This document shows, one piece after another, positions 8,701-17,800 of a stretch of DNA of 64,000 nucleotides. The notes under the pieces are model-generated. The model ran no database searches. It was not told where the DNA came from and saw only the letters and a program-made list of their open reading frames with translations. The DNA comes from Cytophagaceae bacterium (lineage in GTDB: Bacteria; Bacteroidota; Bacteroidia; Cytophagales; Flexibacteraceae): assembly GCA_027490155.1 (NCBI GenBank), contig JAIXYP010000060.1, positions 62,001-126,000 on the forward strand. Direction: 5' to 3'. Numbering within the stretch: the first letter of the stretch is position 1; every line of letters starts with the position of its first letter. The translations under genes and the position numbers were made by a program.

Positions 8701-11700
8701 AATGGTCTGTGCAGTGCTACCATTATACTCAACAGTAGATCCTGTGGAGGTAAAGCTAATGCCAGTGGTTGTGAAATTGCCGGAAATCTTGATCGAACCA
8801 GCGTTATCTAGGACACGGTTGGCACCCGTAGCGCTAAGATTATGGTATTGGAAGGCAGGTATTGCCTGATTGTTAGCACCTGTAAAACTAAAAGTCGTAT
8901 TGGCTACTGTATGGCCAGTGGCTGTCCCTGGGCTGAAGACACCACCCACGGTATAGGTAGCACCAGACTTAAATGACTTATTCTGATTGTTAATGGTGAG
9001 GCCGAAGTATGAGCCTGGGATAACCAATTGACCAGCAGAACCAGTATAGCTAACTGACGATCCGAAACCACCTGACGACATGGTCAGACCATCAACTACG
9101 GTGCCACTGATCGTGACTGGTGTCCCACTCTGAACACCAAAGGAGCCAGAGCCAGACAGGGTGCCCGAGATTGTGATCGAGCTAGCGCCGAGGGAATACG
9201 AACCATTATTGGTTAAATTGGTGAGGCTCGTCGCACTCAGACCATTGATGATACCATTGCCAGTCAAGTTGAGGTTGGTATTGACCAAGGTGCCAGCATT
9301 AGTCAAGGTGCCATCAAGGTTTATGGTGGTGGCGGTGAAGCTACCATCCTGCACCAAAAGCGTACCAGCTACATTCAGAGGGGTACCTCCAGCAGAAATA
9401 CTAACAGGAGTACCATCCCCTATCGTGAGGTTGTTAACATCAAACCAGCCAGCAGGATAGGTAGAGCCTGAAAGCAAAACCAAGGTACCTCCGAGGCTAC
9501 TAACAAAAGCAGACTTATCGCTGACAGTTGGGATGTTTGTTGTTCCCGTCCGCAATGACCCATTTCCGGCAAGGGCATCAAAGCTATGCCCTGTGGTTGA
9601 GGAAACTTCGAGGGTACCAGTTAGTGTTACATTTTTTGCAACTGCGTTGTTACTACCTAGTGTAACAGTATGACCAGCGCCAATGATGACGTTGTCAGCA
9701 GCGGCTGGTACACCCGATGGTGACCAAGTACTAGTCGAGAACCAGTTGCCAGAGCCTGTGCTTGTGTAAGAGGTGATGCTAGAGAACGCGCTCGTTTCGC
9801 CAACTGTCCAGTCGCCATTAATGTTGGTACTACCAGTGGTGGTTGCAGGGTTAGCACCCGCTGCACTTGGGCTATTGGGTGTCTGCCATGCTGATCCGTC
9901 CCAATACCGAAGTACATAGTTGCTTTGGCTACCACCACTAACATCCGTTGGGTTGAGGTATGTAAAGGCAATATCAGCTGTTGGACTTGTGATACCAGTT
10001 GTATTAAGCACCCAATACCGATTAGCAGCTGCAGCACCAGCATTTGCTTGCTTACTCGCAATAGACCTAATTGATAAGGTACCACTGCCGATTGTTCCTG
10101 CAAAGTTGCTGATCGTGACAGGAGTCGGTCCTGAGCTAGTACCGACCAAATAAGTACGATTAAATTGGGAAGCTAAAGTGCCGTTCTTGATCAGTTGGCC
10201 TGAGCCATTTGTTATAACATAGCTACTGCCACTGATGGTAGCGGTGTTACTCAACGACAAATTAGATGACCCAAGGGTAATCGTAGAGTTAGACGTCAGA
10301 TTGGTAAAAACGGATAAATTAGAGGCTAGTGTTTTGTTGCCACCTGATACAGTGAGGCCACGGTAAGGTGCTGACGATCCAAATGAGGGAATTGCTTGGG
10401 CACCAGATCCGTTAAAGTGGAAAATTGATGCTCCATCAACAGAAGGGGCTTCGGTGCCAGGAGTGAAGGTACCAGATACGCCAATCGTTCCACCGTCAAT
10501 GTTCTTGAACTGATCATTGAAGGATAGGTTAGCATAGTTCGCAATTTTGATCCCTTGCCCACCAGAAGCTGAATTGTAAGAGACAGTGCTTGATGTACCA
10601 GCAGTAAATGCACCAGACCAGCTTGATGTCCCGGCCAATACGGCCAAAGTGTGGGATCCGGACGCAAGATCTATACCACCAGCACCAGCAACATCTCCTG
10701 TTATCGTCAACGTTCTTGCGGTGGCATCAGCTGTTAGGCTGCCTGATGTCAATGTTAGGTTAAAGGGAAATGTGAAGTTGGAGCCAGCTGTTACAGTTGT
10801 TGGGCTACCAGATGATTTGTTGATCACAAAGCCTAGGTTGCCACTGAGCGAACTTCCACCGACGAGAACTTGATTACCAGCTGAGCCATTGAACACAATA
10901 GTGCTGTTGGTGACACCGTTATTGAGACCACCACCAAGGGCCTTAAGTGAGTCAGCAAGGGTTACATCCGCGGCACCAGTATTGCTAAGTGTTAGGTTGC
11001 CTGACCGAAGCTCAAGGGTAGTTAAGGCTAAAGACTTACCAGAGCCATTGGTGATTGTCACTGAGCCAGAACCAGTACGGTAGATACGAAGCGCCCGGTT
11101 GATGGCAGTCACATTGGCTAAGCTAAGTGAGGCAGTTTGGTTAGGGCAGTTCCAGATAAAGTTAGAGAACGTCTGGTTTAGGTTTGCAGGCAAGGAGGTT
11201 GTGCCACCTGTGTACTCAACTGTGCTGCCTGCTGACCAAGTAATATTGGAGCTGCTAATGACTCCACCATTACCTTCAACCCTAAATGTGCTGCCTGAAA
11301 GCATTACTAGCCTGTTTGAGGCATTTCCTCCATCAATGGCTTGACCAGTGTTTGTACTAGTTGTGGCGGCCCTAGTCAAAACACCAGAGATATTGACAGT
11401 ACAGTTACGGGTATTGGTTACCACCCTAAACAAACGTTGCGCATTATTGAGTGCGCGTACAGTCAGATTGTTAATACTAACTACACGATCACTAAGGGAA
11501 GTAGCCAATGTCCTAACGTCCATCCGTCCCCCATCATGTGTCCATGTGCCTGTAATGCTTCTGTTGACGGAAACTGTGTAGTCACAGCTATTGTTTGAGC
11601 CGCAGGTTTGGAGGTTAAAATAATCAAAATCAGGAACGGTAATGCCACCACCCGTTGTGAGGAAATACCGAACTGTATTCCCTGTAGCTGTTGAGCTAAA

Positions 11701-12360
11701 AGTAATTGTAGCTGGGATCGTTATCGCACCGCTTGCATTGCGGGTGTTATAACTTAGGCTCGCATTCGTGCCTTGCGTCCAGCTACCACTACCAGCCATA
11801 CCGGTTAGAAGAACAATACCACCGTCATTTTTGTAAGGTTCTGGCACGCCGCCAGAGGTAGGTACAGTGATACCATTAGTTGGTGATCCAATAGCCTGCA
11901 CAGGCATCACTTGGGTATTATTATTGGTCACTACGGCACCTGAGTTGATGGTCAAGATGGCATTAAAGATAATCGGGAGATTACCTCCAAATGTTAAATT
12001 ACCAGTTACAGTTCCCGCCCCTATAAATGTATTGACCCCACCAGCTGTGTTATCACCAATCGTGCCTTGTAGACTACTCGTCCCAGAAACTGTAAAGTCT
12101 GCCGAGCCTAAGTTAAGGATCGAACCACTATTCATGGTTAGAGTTCCGATCGAGACCGTATTGGCTAGTACGTTGACCGTCTGTCCTGCATTGATGACGA
12201 CATCATCACCAGTATTGGGGACGCCACTGCTCCAGTTAGCAGCATTGCCCCAGTCTTGATTGGAGGCCCCTGTAAATGTTGTGGAAGCAGCATGACTGGC
12301 AATCCCGCAAAATAGCAAGATGCCTGTCAGCGCCACCTTCATTGAGGTAAGCGTTTTCAT
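5749..12360 (-). CDS. Giant beta-strand-repeat surface protein with type A T9SS sorting domain
   Basis: A 2203-residue protein starting at ATG 12360, with signal peptide MKTLTSMKVALTGILLF to about residue 25. Residues 30-1700 are Ser/Thr/Gly/Asn-rich beta-strand repeats. An NWSSGVP...DDVVINAG unit at the N-terminus recurs near residue 880 (STWSPSGVPAAADNVIIGAG), and W-x-A-x-ST modules occur near residues 377 and 1337. Near residue 1880 lies GWNLVGNPYPSAINWD, a motif common ahead of T9SS tails in this phylum. Residues about 2117-2203 form the type A C-terminal domain (NAYPNPTG, LSAGVYTVRY, GSVKIVFL). The protein would pass the Sec system, cross the outer membrane by T9SS and be anchored or released. 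Its low-complexity repeats suggest adhesion or a surface filament. The gene is monocistronic, with its own terminator. Confidence 0.9.
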   Translation of the reverse strand: MKTLTSMKVALTGILLFCGIASHAASTTFTGASNQDWGNAANWSSGVPNTGDDVVINAGQTVNVLANTVSIGTLTMNSGSILNLGSADFTVSGTSSLQGTIGDNTAGGVNTFIGAGTVTGNLTFGGNLPIIFNAILTINSGAVVTNNNTQVMPVQAIGSPTNGITVPTSGGVPEPYKNDGGIVLLTGMAGSGSWTQGTNASLSYNTRNASGAITIPATITFSSTATGNTVRYFLTTGGGITVPDFDYFNLQTCGSNNSCDYTVSVNRSITGTWTHDGGRMDVRTLATSLSDRVVSINNLTVRALNNAQRLFRVVTNTRNCTVNISGVLTRAATTSTNTGQAIDGGNASNRLVMLSGSTFRVEGNGGVISSSNITWSAGSTVEYTGGTTSLPANLNQTFSNFIWNCPNQTASLSLANVTAINRALRIYRTGSGSVTITNGSGKSLALTTLELRSGNLTLSNTGAADVTLADSLKALGGGLNNGVTNSTIVFNGSAGNQVLVGGSSLSGNLGFVINKSSGSPTTVTAGSNFTFPFNLTLTSGSLTADATARTLTITGDVAGAGGIDLASGSHTLAVLAGTSSWSGAFTAGTSSTVSYNSASGGQGIKIANYANLSFNDQFKNIDGGTIGVSGTFTPGTEAPSVDGASIFHFNGSGAQAIPSFGSSAPYRGLTVSGGNKTLASNLSVFTNLTSNSTITLGSSNLSLSNTATISGSSYVITNGSGQLIKNGTLASQFNRTYLVGTSSGPTPVTISNFAGTIGSGTLSIRSIASKQANAGAAAANRYWVLNTTGITSPTADIAFTYLNPTDVSGGSQSNYVLRYWDGSAWQTPNSPSAAGANPATTTGSTNINGDWTVGETSAFSSITSYTSTGSGNWFSTSTWSPSGVPAAADNVIIGAGHTVTLGSNNAVAKNVTLTGTLEVSSTTGHSFDALAGNGSLRTGTTNIPTVSDKSAFVSSLGGTLVLLSGSTYPAGWFDVNNLTIGDGTPVSISAGGTPLNVAGTLLVQDGSFTATTINLDGTLTNAGTLVNTNLNLTGNGIINGLSATSLTNLTNNGSYSLGASSITISGTLSGSGSFGVQSGTPVTISGTVVDGLTMSSGGFGSSVSYTGSAGQLVIPGSYFGLTINNQNKSFKSGATYTVGGVFSPGTATGHTVANTTFSFTGANNQAIPAFQYHNLSATGANRVLDNAGSIKISGNFTTTGISFTSTGSTVEYNGSTAQTIGDLAYNNLVLSTSGSTSSWALTANRTMTGSLTISGGTNLQVSGAFTLTSAGTSEAITVSAGTMTVSSGTTVTVLCPLTVSGTGAVANNGSLNFSIGSSYVHNRNGGAIPSANWNASSTIELSGVTSTAPSNMNQNYGLFLVNNAGQTIDFGFGSGTPTMAGLTINNTNGMLFTMSAGGTSTAVINGNITVGPNGRYSSFNLVTGNTSDITVNGNFIINGLVDLSARSGGNTINFFVSGNLTVGATGTLQNTIGGASKIVLNGTSNATLTISGTHTNSVIEFAKTAPATVNITSNLTLQNLRFVSGSYTLANSPVIDIKRNITVLGDVSSSGLGTLNLNGTATQSVSGAFTVQVPNLTINNSAGVTITGTILSVGGNFTHNQGLTFTSGQLLMKGSSAQTISSPSAPLSLASLKIDGVGGMVTLNTGITLTGNFEPSNRFVHNDRLISLAGTTAQTISGSGIVYSLTNSNSSAAVTFAPSSNISIVNTLTLGANSNTTNNGSVILVSTTNSTARLNAVGSNATWTGNMTIERKVPSTYGWYFLSNPTRNSLLSSWDNDIYFGFTGAGRTGNPNAYFHNESVLANNGWSAATNVTNSVAGKGVRVFLGVTFSGTRTLTTTGAPIIGNGADGTNTGGSEAYDYSPTFSPSGFDGGGWNLVGNPYPSAINWDALVGWNDRSTSNIDATVYVWNAASNSYMTYNYNTNIGSPNTFTGVIPMGQAFFVKANAGSPSLTSAENVKVSGTANLFREAATIQPVRLTLSNNGQQADEAIIGFDPNTTAGFDPMYDARKLQGSLNSIAVKLHGGSLLSTSIQPLLASDTLDLRIYVVGAGTYQIAVDGLVSQPHSFNLYLLNRNTGQLYQLVDGQSVSITSTAAGVLNNYAIVVSSGQVTALAGNLATKVGLNAYPNPTGVGQAAMLYFSNTTAGLPVAVTILDAAGKVVSTTVSPATGAEYQQSMPTGLSAGVYTVRYTHAGHVGSVKIVFL

Positions 12361-12770
12361 TGGCTTTTTTTTGGAAAATGGGTGGTGAATTGACTAGGAT
12401 TAGGAAATGGTAAATCAGAATCAAGATCTACAATCAGCTCTCCCAAGCACTATTCCTTAAAACTAGAGATAATATCCTAGCTAAGGCCGAGCAGTTGTTT
12501 GCCATTGCTTTGCCAAAACTATGCAGTACAAAAAGCACCAATATAACATAGGCATAACATAGCTTTATGCACCTTTAAACCATGTTTTTGGTTCAGGAAA
12601 CTAAATGAGGCTCAGAATCTGAAAGTGGTCTATTAGGTCAATTTTTTTGACAGTGGGGCCAACCTAATTCTTAAAGTAGCCAATTCTACCTAAGATGTTG
12701 CACCTCATCCCTACGGAAAAGGAGCATAAATTCACAACAGCTTGCTTGATTTGTAAGGTCAGGTCAAAAT
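12361..12770. other. Upstream region of the type A adhesin gene
   Basis: The gene-free stretch between the adhesin start and the hppD terminator. On the minus strand a TAGTTTTG box at 12521-12514 fits a -7 element, but no matching -33 TTTG lies 19 bases upstream. A small dyad, GCATAA-N7-TTATGC, is at 12552-12570. An A8 run directly before the start codon (12362-12373 region) makes an A-rich leader. Nothing else is recognisable. Confidence 0.35.
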
Positions 12771-12805
12771 AAAGCCCGACCAATCACGAGGATTCGTCGG
12801 GCTTT
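12771..12805 (-). terminator. Rho-independent terminator of hppD
   Basis: A 10-bp perfect stem, AAAGCCCGAC with GTCGGGCTTT, closes a 15-base loop. On the minus strand it continues TTTATTTTG. It lies 57 bases past the hppD stop. Confidence 0.85.
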
Positions 12806-12861
12806 CATGTTTAGATGGCATCAAGCAACTCCTGAAAGAGAAGGCCACAATTGGCCTAGAA

Positions 12862-13956
12862 CTAGAGGTTTCCTCTCAGCGCCTGTTCCCGCTCAATGCT
12901 TTCGAATAGGGCCTTGAAGTTGCCCTTACCAAAGCTGGTAGCTCCTTTGCGCTGGATAATCTCATAGAAAAGCGTCGGGCGATCCTCAACAGGTTTGGTG
13001 AATATCTGTAGTAGATAGCCCTCATCATCACGGTCCACCAAGATATTGAGGTTCCTGAGTTTCTGGATGTCTTCATCGATGGCCCCTACCCTATCCTTCA
13101 GTTCATCATAATAGCTATCAGGCACTACAAGGAACTGGACGCCACGACGGCGCAACTCAGTCACTGTAGCAACGATGTCTTTGGTTGCGATCGCGATATG
13201 CTGAACGCCAGGGCCGTGATAAAAATCAAGATACTCTTCGATCTGGCTCTTCTTTTTACCCTCTGCAGGTTCGTTGATCGGGAACTTAACATAACCATTG
13301 CCATTGCTGACAACCTTACTCATCAAGGCTGAGTATTCGGTACTAATGTCCTTGTCATCAAATGTGAGCAGGAGCTTAAAGCCCATCACATCCTCATAAA
13401 ACTTGACCCAAGTATTCATCTCGCCCCAACCAACATTGCCCACACAGTGGTCTACATGGAGCAAGCCTGTGCTAGTAACATCCAAGGTACTTTTCATGGC
13501 TTTGTAGCCCGGCATGAATACCCCTTTGTAATTTTTACGCTCCACAAAGGTGTGCCAGGTATCACCATAGGTAGCAATGGAAGCTATTATCACCTCACCA
13601 GACTCATCTATCAGAACAGTGGGATCTTGTTTGCCGATAGCACCTCGGCTAGTAGTAGCCTCGTAAGCCGCACGAGCATCATCCACCCAAAGAGCCAAAA
13701 CCTTGACACCATCACCATGTAGGTTAACGTGCTGATTGATTGTGCTGTCTGGCACAAGACTAGTGGTCAGGACCAATCTGATTTTCCCCTGCTGTAAGAC
13801 ATAACTTGCACGGTCCCGCACCCCAGTTTCGGGACCAGCGTAGGCAACAAGCTCATAGCCAAAGGCTGACTGATAGTAGTAGGCACTTTGTTTGGCGTTG
13901 CCGACATAGAACTCGATGTAGTCGGTACCGTTGAGGGGGAGAAAATCAGTTGACAT
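12862..13956 (-). CDS. hppD: 4-hydroxyphenylpyruvate dioxygenase
   Basis: A 364-residue protein of normal family length starting at ATG 13956. HppD is a non-haem iron enzyme that converts 4-hydroxyphenylpyruvate to homogentisate in cytosolic tyrosine degradation. Two vicinal-oxygen-chelate domains are visible: a degenerate N-terminal one (about 8-140) and the catalytic one (about 162-340). The three iron ligands are present: His170 in VDHCVGNV, His253 in GVQHIAIAT and Glu332 in YEIIQRKG. The conserved C-terminus GKGNFKALFESIEREQ is also typical. It lies 140 bases after the flavin reductase-like gene on the same strand and may share its transcript. A weak -7-like TAAATTGC at 14026-14019 could give it its own start. 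No homogentisate dioxygenase is in the window. Confidence 0.95.
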   Translation of the reverse strand: MSTDFLPLNGTDYIEFYVGNAKQSAYYYQSAFGYELVAYAGPETGVRDRASYVLQQGKIRLVLTTSLVPDSTINQHVNLHGDGVKVLALWVDDARAAYEATTSRGAIGKQDPTVLIDESGEVIIASIATYGDTWHTFVERKNYKGVFMPGYKAMKSTLDVTSTGLLHVDHCVGNVGWGEMNTWVKFYEDVMGFKLLLTFDDKDISTEYSALMSKVVSNGNGYVKFPINEPAEGKKKSQIEEYLDFYHGPGVQHIAIATKDIVATVTELRRRGVQFLVVPDSYYDELKDRVGAIDEDIQKLRNLNILVDRDDEGYLLQIFTKPVEDRPTLFYEIIQRKGATSFGKGNFKALFESIEREQALRGNL

Positions 13957-14095
13957 AGTGTCGAAAATCTAAGGGTGTAAAAACAGGTCCAGTCAGACAC
14001 TGATTGTGCAGACTGGTCGCAATTTACCCCTCCTATCCTCAATCTACAACCAGATAATGCTCAAATGCACCTCTGCAGTTCCCCACCTTTCCAAA

Positions 14096-14704
14096 TCAGG
14101 GCTTGGCATAGGGCAAACGAGTTGGTGCCAGTAAGGGATAATAACTATCCATCCCGCCATTGGCGACCAATCCTTGGGCCGAAGCATCCCAGAAACCATC
14201 GACGGTTACCTCACCACCAAACCTTACCCATTGTACTGCCCCGATGATCAAGATCGTTCCATTGGACTTGATATCAATGCGCTCTGCCAACTCTAGTCCC
14301 ATTTGTAAAGGCGAGTTTTCCACTGATGGGGCAGCAAAGTCCGGGTGTCGATATTCCGCTAGCCCAACTGCGTCGAATTCACTTTGCCCATTGGCATACT
14401 TGGCACTTGTTTGGTGGGCTTGAGGCACATTGTGAAAGGTGACCGCACTTAGAGTATAAACCCTCGTAGCCTCGATGTTGCGCAAGGTATGCCGCTCGAC
14501 CACATCTGGCCGGACGAGAATCCCGACCAAAAACGGGTTGGCCCCTATATGGAACACTTGCGAAAAAATAGCCAAATTATCGATGCCATCTAACCCTCTG
14601 GTTCCAACTAAAAAGGCAGGTTTGGGTGCTGTAAAACAGTTGAGCAACATCCCGCGATAGCGGCTCGGTAATTCGGCAAGGTCAGCTTGTTGGTAGGTGG
14701 TCAT
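14096..14704 (-). CDS. Flavin reductase-like domain protein
   Basis: A 202-residue protein starting at ATG 14704. It follows the flavin reductase-like (FMN-binding split barrel) family: an N-terminal helix, a GTRGLDGIDNLAIFSQVFHIGANP stretch that lines the flavin site, then PFLVGILVRPD and HTLRNIEATR, and a late strand ILIIGAVQWV. Bacteroidota members of this type bind FMN and are often encoded near aromatic amino-acid degradation genes. The tyrosine-pathway gene hppD follows at 140 bases on the same strand, which fits a reductase or monooxygenase-partner role, but the exact reaction cannot be read from sequence. Confidence 0.72.
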   Translation of the reverse strand: MTTYQQADLAELPSRYRGMLLNCFTAPKPAFLVGTRGLDGIDNLAIFSQVFHIGANPFLVGILVRPDVVERHTLRNIEATRVYTLSAVTFHNVPQAHQTSAKYANGQSEFDAVGLAEYRHPDFAAPSVENSPLQMGLELAERIDIKSNGTILIIGAVQWVRFGGEVTVDGFWDASAQGLVANGGMDSYYPLLAPTRLPYAKP

Positions 14705-14799
14705 GATTGGATAACTAGGCTGCTTTGGTTTTGTTTGGGTGATTATGGCCGTTGCAGAAGTGCAAAAAAAGGATCATCGGCTTTCGATCCCGATAAAAA

Positions 14800-14834
14800 A
14801 CACGGCATCTGATTTTACCCACCAGATGCCGTGT
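14800..14834 (-). terminator. Rho-independent terminator of the 4653-residue surface protein gene
   Basis: A 12-bp perfect stem, ACACGGCATCTG with CAGATGCCGTGT, closes an 11-base loop. It is followed on the minus strand by a T6 run (complement of A at 14795-14799 and neighbour). It lies 40 bases after the stop codon at 14875. Confidence 0.9.
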
Positions 14835-14874
14835 CAGAATTGTATGGTAGCTGATGCCACCTAGGATTCAAAGC

Positions 14875-17800
14875 TTACTTCAAGACCTCAACCCAGCCAT
14901 TAAGCCCTGGTTTGCCTGCCACGGTCACACGGTAGAAATAGGTGCCCGCTGCTAGGTTTTCACCCTTAAAGTCGTTGCGATAGTTGGTGGCCTTAAAGAC
15001 CTCAACTCCATAACGGTTCAGGATCACAACCTCATTATTGGCGTATAAAGACAAGTTCTCGATCGTGAAGTGGTCGTTTTGGTTGTCATTGTTTGGCGTC
15101 CAGACGTTGTAAACCTTGATAGGGTTTTCGTAGTACAGGTCCACCTTATTACTATAAACATTGACACCTGGACCACTGACATTTAGGCGGAATTGCTGGT
15201 TAAAGCCATCCGGTCCGTTGTTGATGACCTTGTAGGTTAGTGGTTGTGGGTTGAAGCTCATGGCATAAGGTACTAGGTTTTGCTCGTCATCTTTACGACG
15301 TAGCAAGTCTCCAACCTGTAGTTTGCTTGTCAGTGCAGGATAGGGGTTCCAGCTGAAGACCGCATCATTACCACTAACCTTGCCTTGCATCCAGATGGTA
15401 TTATGGATAGCCGAGAAGGTCTGGATGTTACATCCATTTGTCGCAGCAAGGCGATAACGAAGGCCACGGCCAGAAGTAGTAGTTAGATCGTCAGTAATCA
15501 AACCAGTGTAGCCAAGGCCAAACGTTCTGACGGTTTGCCAGTTGTTGGTCGAGTCAGTCCGCTGTAACAGGACCGGCTGACCTGCGTTTAGGCGGCCTGA
15601 AGTTGTCCTGACATAAAGCTCGACATCAGTGTCTCGCGCCTCCGCAAAGGTGATGTAGTCCAGTGCGATTGTCGTACTGTCAAGGCGTAAACCAAAAGCA
15701 AGCTCATCACTCTGACATCCGGTGGCGGCTAGCTCACGCACAAAGAGGCTAAATGGAGCTTGGGTACCAACCCATCGTACTGTTACCGATCCGGTTCCAG
15801 CACCATTAACGATGGTACCACCACTTGCACGCCAAACATAGGTATTTCCACCAACAGCATTGGCAACGGCATATACCTTAGTTACCGTATCCTGCTGACA
15901 GATTACAGATTCATAATTAGCTAACACAGGCAACGGTTTCGGATTGATATTAAGCGTGAAGCTAATCGGCCTTCCAAGGCAGATTAAACCAGCACCATTA
16001 ACAGTATCAGACTCTTGCACCACCAGTTTATACCGTCCTTGTGTTCCACTCAGGATGGTCAAGAAGGACGAGTCGGCAGTTGTGGATGTCGTTGTTTGTA
16101 AGCCTTGTGGCACAGTCCAGTTTACCAAGGTACGACCAGGGGTGATCGGGAAGGCATAACGAACAGGCGCACCAATATTTTCGCAGAAGGCCAACGGACC
16201 AGCGATTTGTTTGGTGCTATCAGGTGATGGATAAATGGTGATGCTAATGGTGTCAGAAAGCCCACGGCAGGCACCATTCTGTTCCTCAAGCCATATTTTA
16301 GCCACTCCTACTGAACTAAAGAGGAACCTAGCCCTGAAAGTACTATCACCCGCAACCTGCTGCGCCAAGGTATTTGTGCGCCAACGGAAACGAGATCCTG
16401 GCACTGAGTCAACCCTGAGAGTTAGCCCAAATTGTGATGCCTCGTAACTACAAATGGATGGCTGGTTGCTCTGGATAACAGGGCGCAAGACTGAGTTGAG
16501 GTTTACAGCAACACTATCTGTACCGCCAGCACAACCATTATTTGTGGCACTGACATAGGCCCAAACTTGGCCTTGTTGCGTACCAAAGTTTGCAGTTACA
16601 GATGGGCCTGTACCAGTGATTGTGCCTCGGCCAGCTGTCATACGCCAAGTGTATTGATAGCCAGCTACAGCATTGTTTAGTCCAAATGTGACACCAGTAG
16701 TGCCTGGGCACAAGGTGAGGGTACGTTGGGTAATGATTGGGGTAATGACCTTAGGCTGTACTGAAACCAACACTGTATCTGTACTTGTACAACCAGTAGT
16801 TGTATGTGTCGTCTTCACAACAATGGTGTCAACTGCCAATACTGTCCCACTATTGACAGCTGAGAAGACTGGAGCAGCGGCCGAAGTGGAAGACAATGAA
16901 CCGAGATTGGTGCCTGACCATTGATAGGTCTCGTTCGGGTTAGCTGGGCGACCAAGGGTGGTAGTTCCATTATCACATACTGTCCGATCAGCACCAGCAA
17001 TACTGTTTGGCTCAGGGCTGATCGTGAGATCAAGGGTATCCAAAGCCGAGCAGCCCGCAGTGTCGGTAACCAATAGTCGATACTGATAGACACTATCAGA
17101 AATCCCACGGTTCCGCCTGATGACGATTGGCATAAAGGAGGTAGGTGATAGCAATTGGCCACCTGGTTGTAAGGCAGTCCAGCTATAGATAAGCCCAACA
17201 GTTGGGATATCTCCTAGACGTATGGTATCACGGCTACAACCACGTGTTACCCTACCTAGATTTGGAATCGGTAGTGGTTTAATGATGACCGATACAGTAT
17301 CATATCCTACACAACCTGTTAGTGTATTGGTTGCTTTCAGGATATACTGAACAGTATCCCGCACAAGGCTATTGGACCTGAATGTAGGCTCAGCTATGGT
17401 TGAGTCATTAAGCCCCGACCTTGGAGACCAAGCATACCTAATGTTGGTCACTGATGCAGCGCCCAAGGTGGTTGGCAAGGTGGCACAAATGCCGCGATCT
17501 GGACCAGCAGAAACCACAGGCTCAGGCAGGACCTTGACCGTAACCGAATCTGTAGAAATGCAGCCAGAAGCATTAGTAACCAGGAGCGCTAGCCCAATGC
17601 GCAAGGTATCAGAACCTCTATACCTTGTCCTTATTGCAGGGCTTGCCAAGCTAGAGTCAGCACCTAGGGCAGGATAACCTGTCCAGTGGTAAGTCAGGCC
17701 AGTAACTCCAGTAGATCCTATAGAAGCAATGTCGTCCGAACAAACAACCTTGTCTAGGCCAGCATCCGCAACTGGGCGCGGGCAAACTTCAACATCTACC

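Noticed and set aside
12862-14704. A homogentisate pathway operon
   Set aside because: Only hppD and a flavin reductase-like gene are present. No homogentisate dioxygenase or fumarylacetoacetase occurs in the window.
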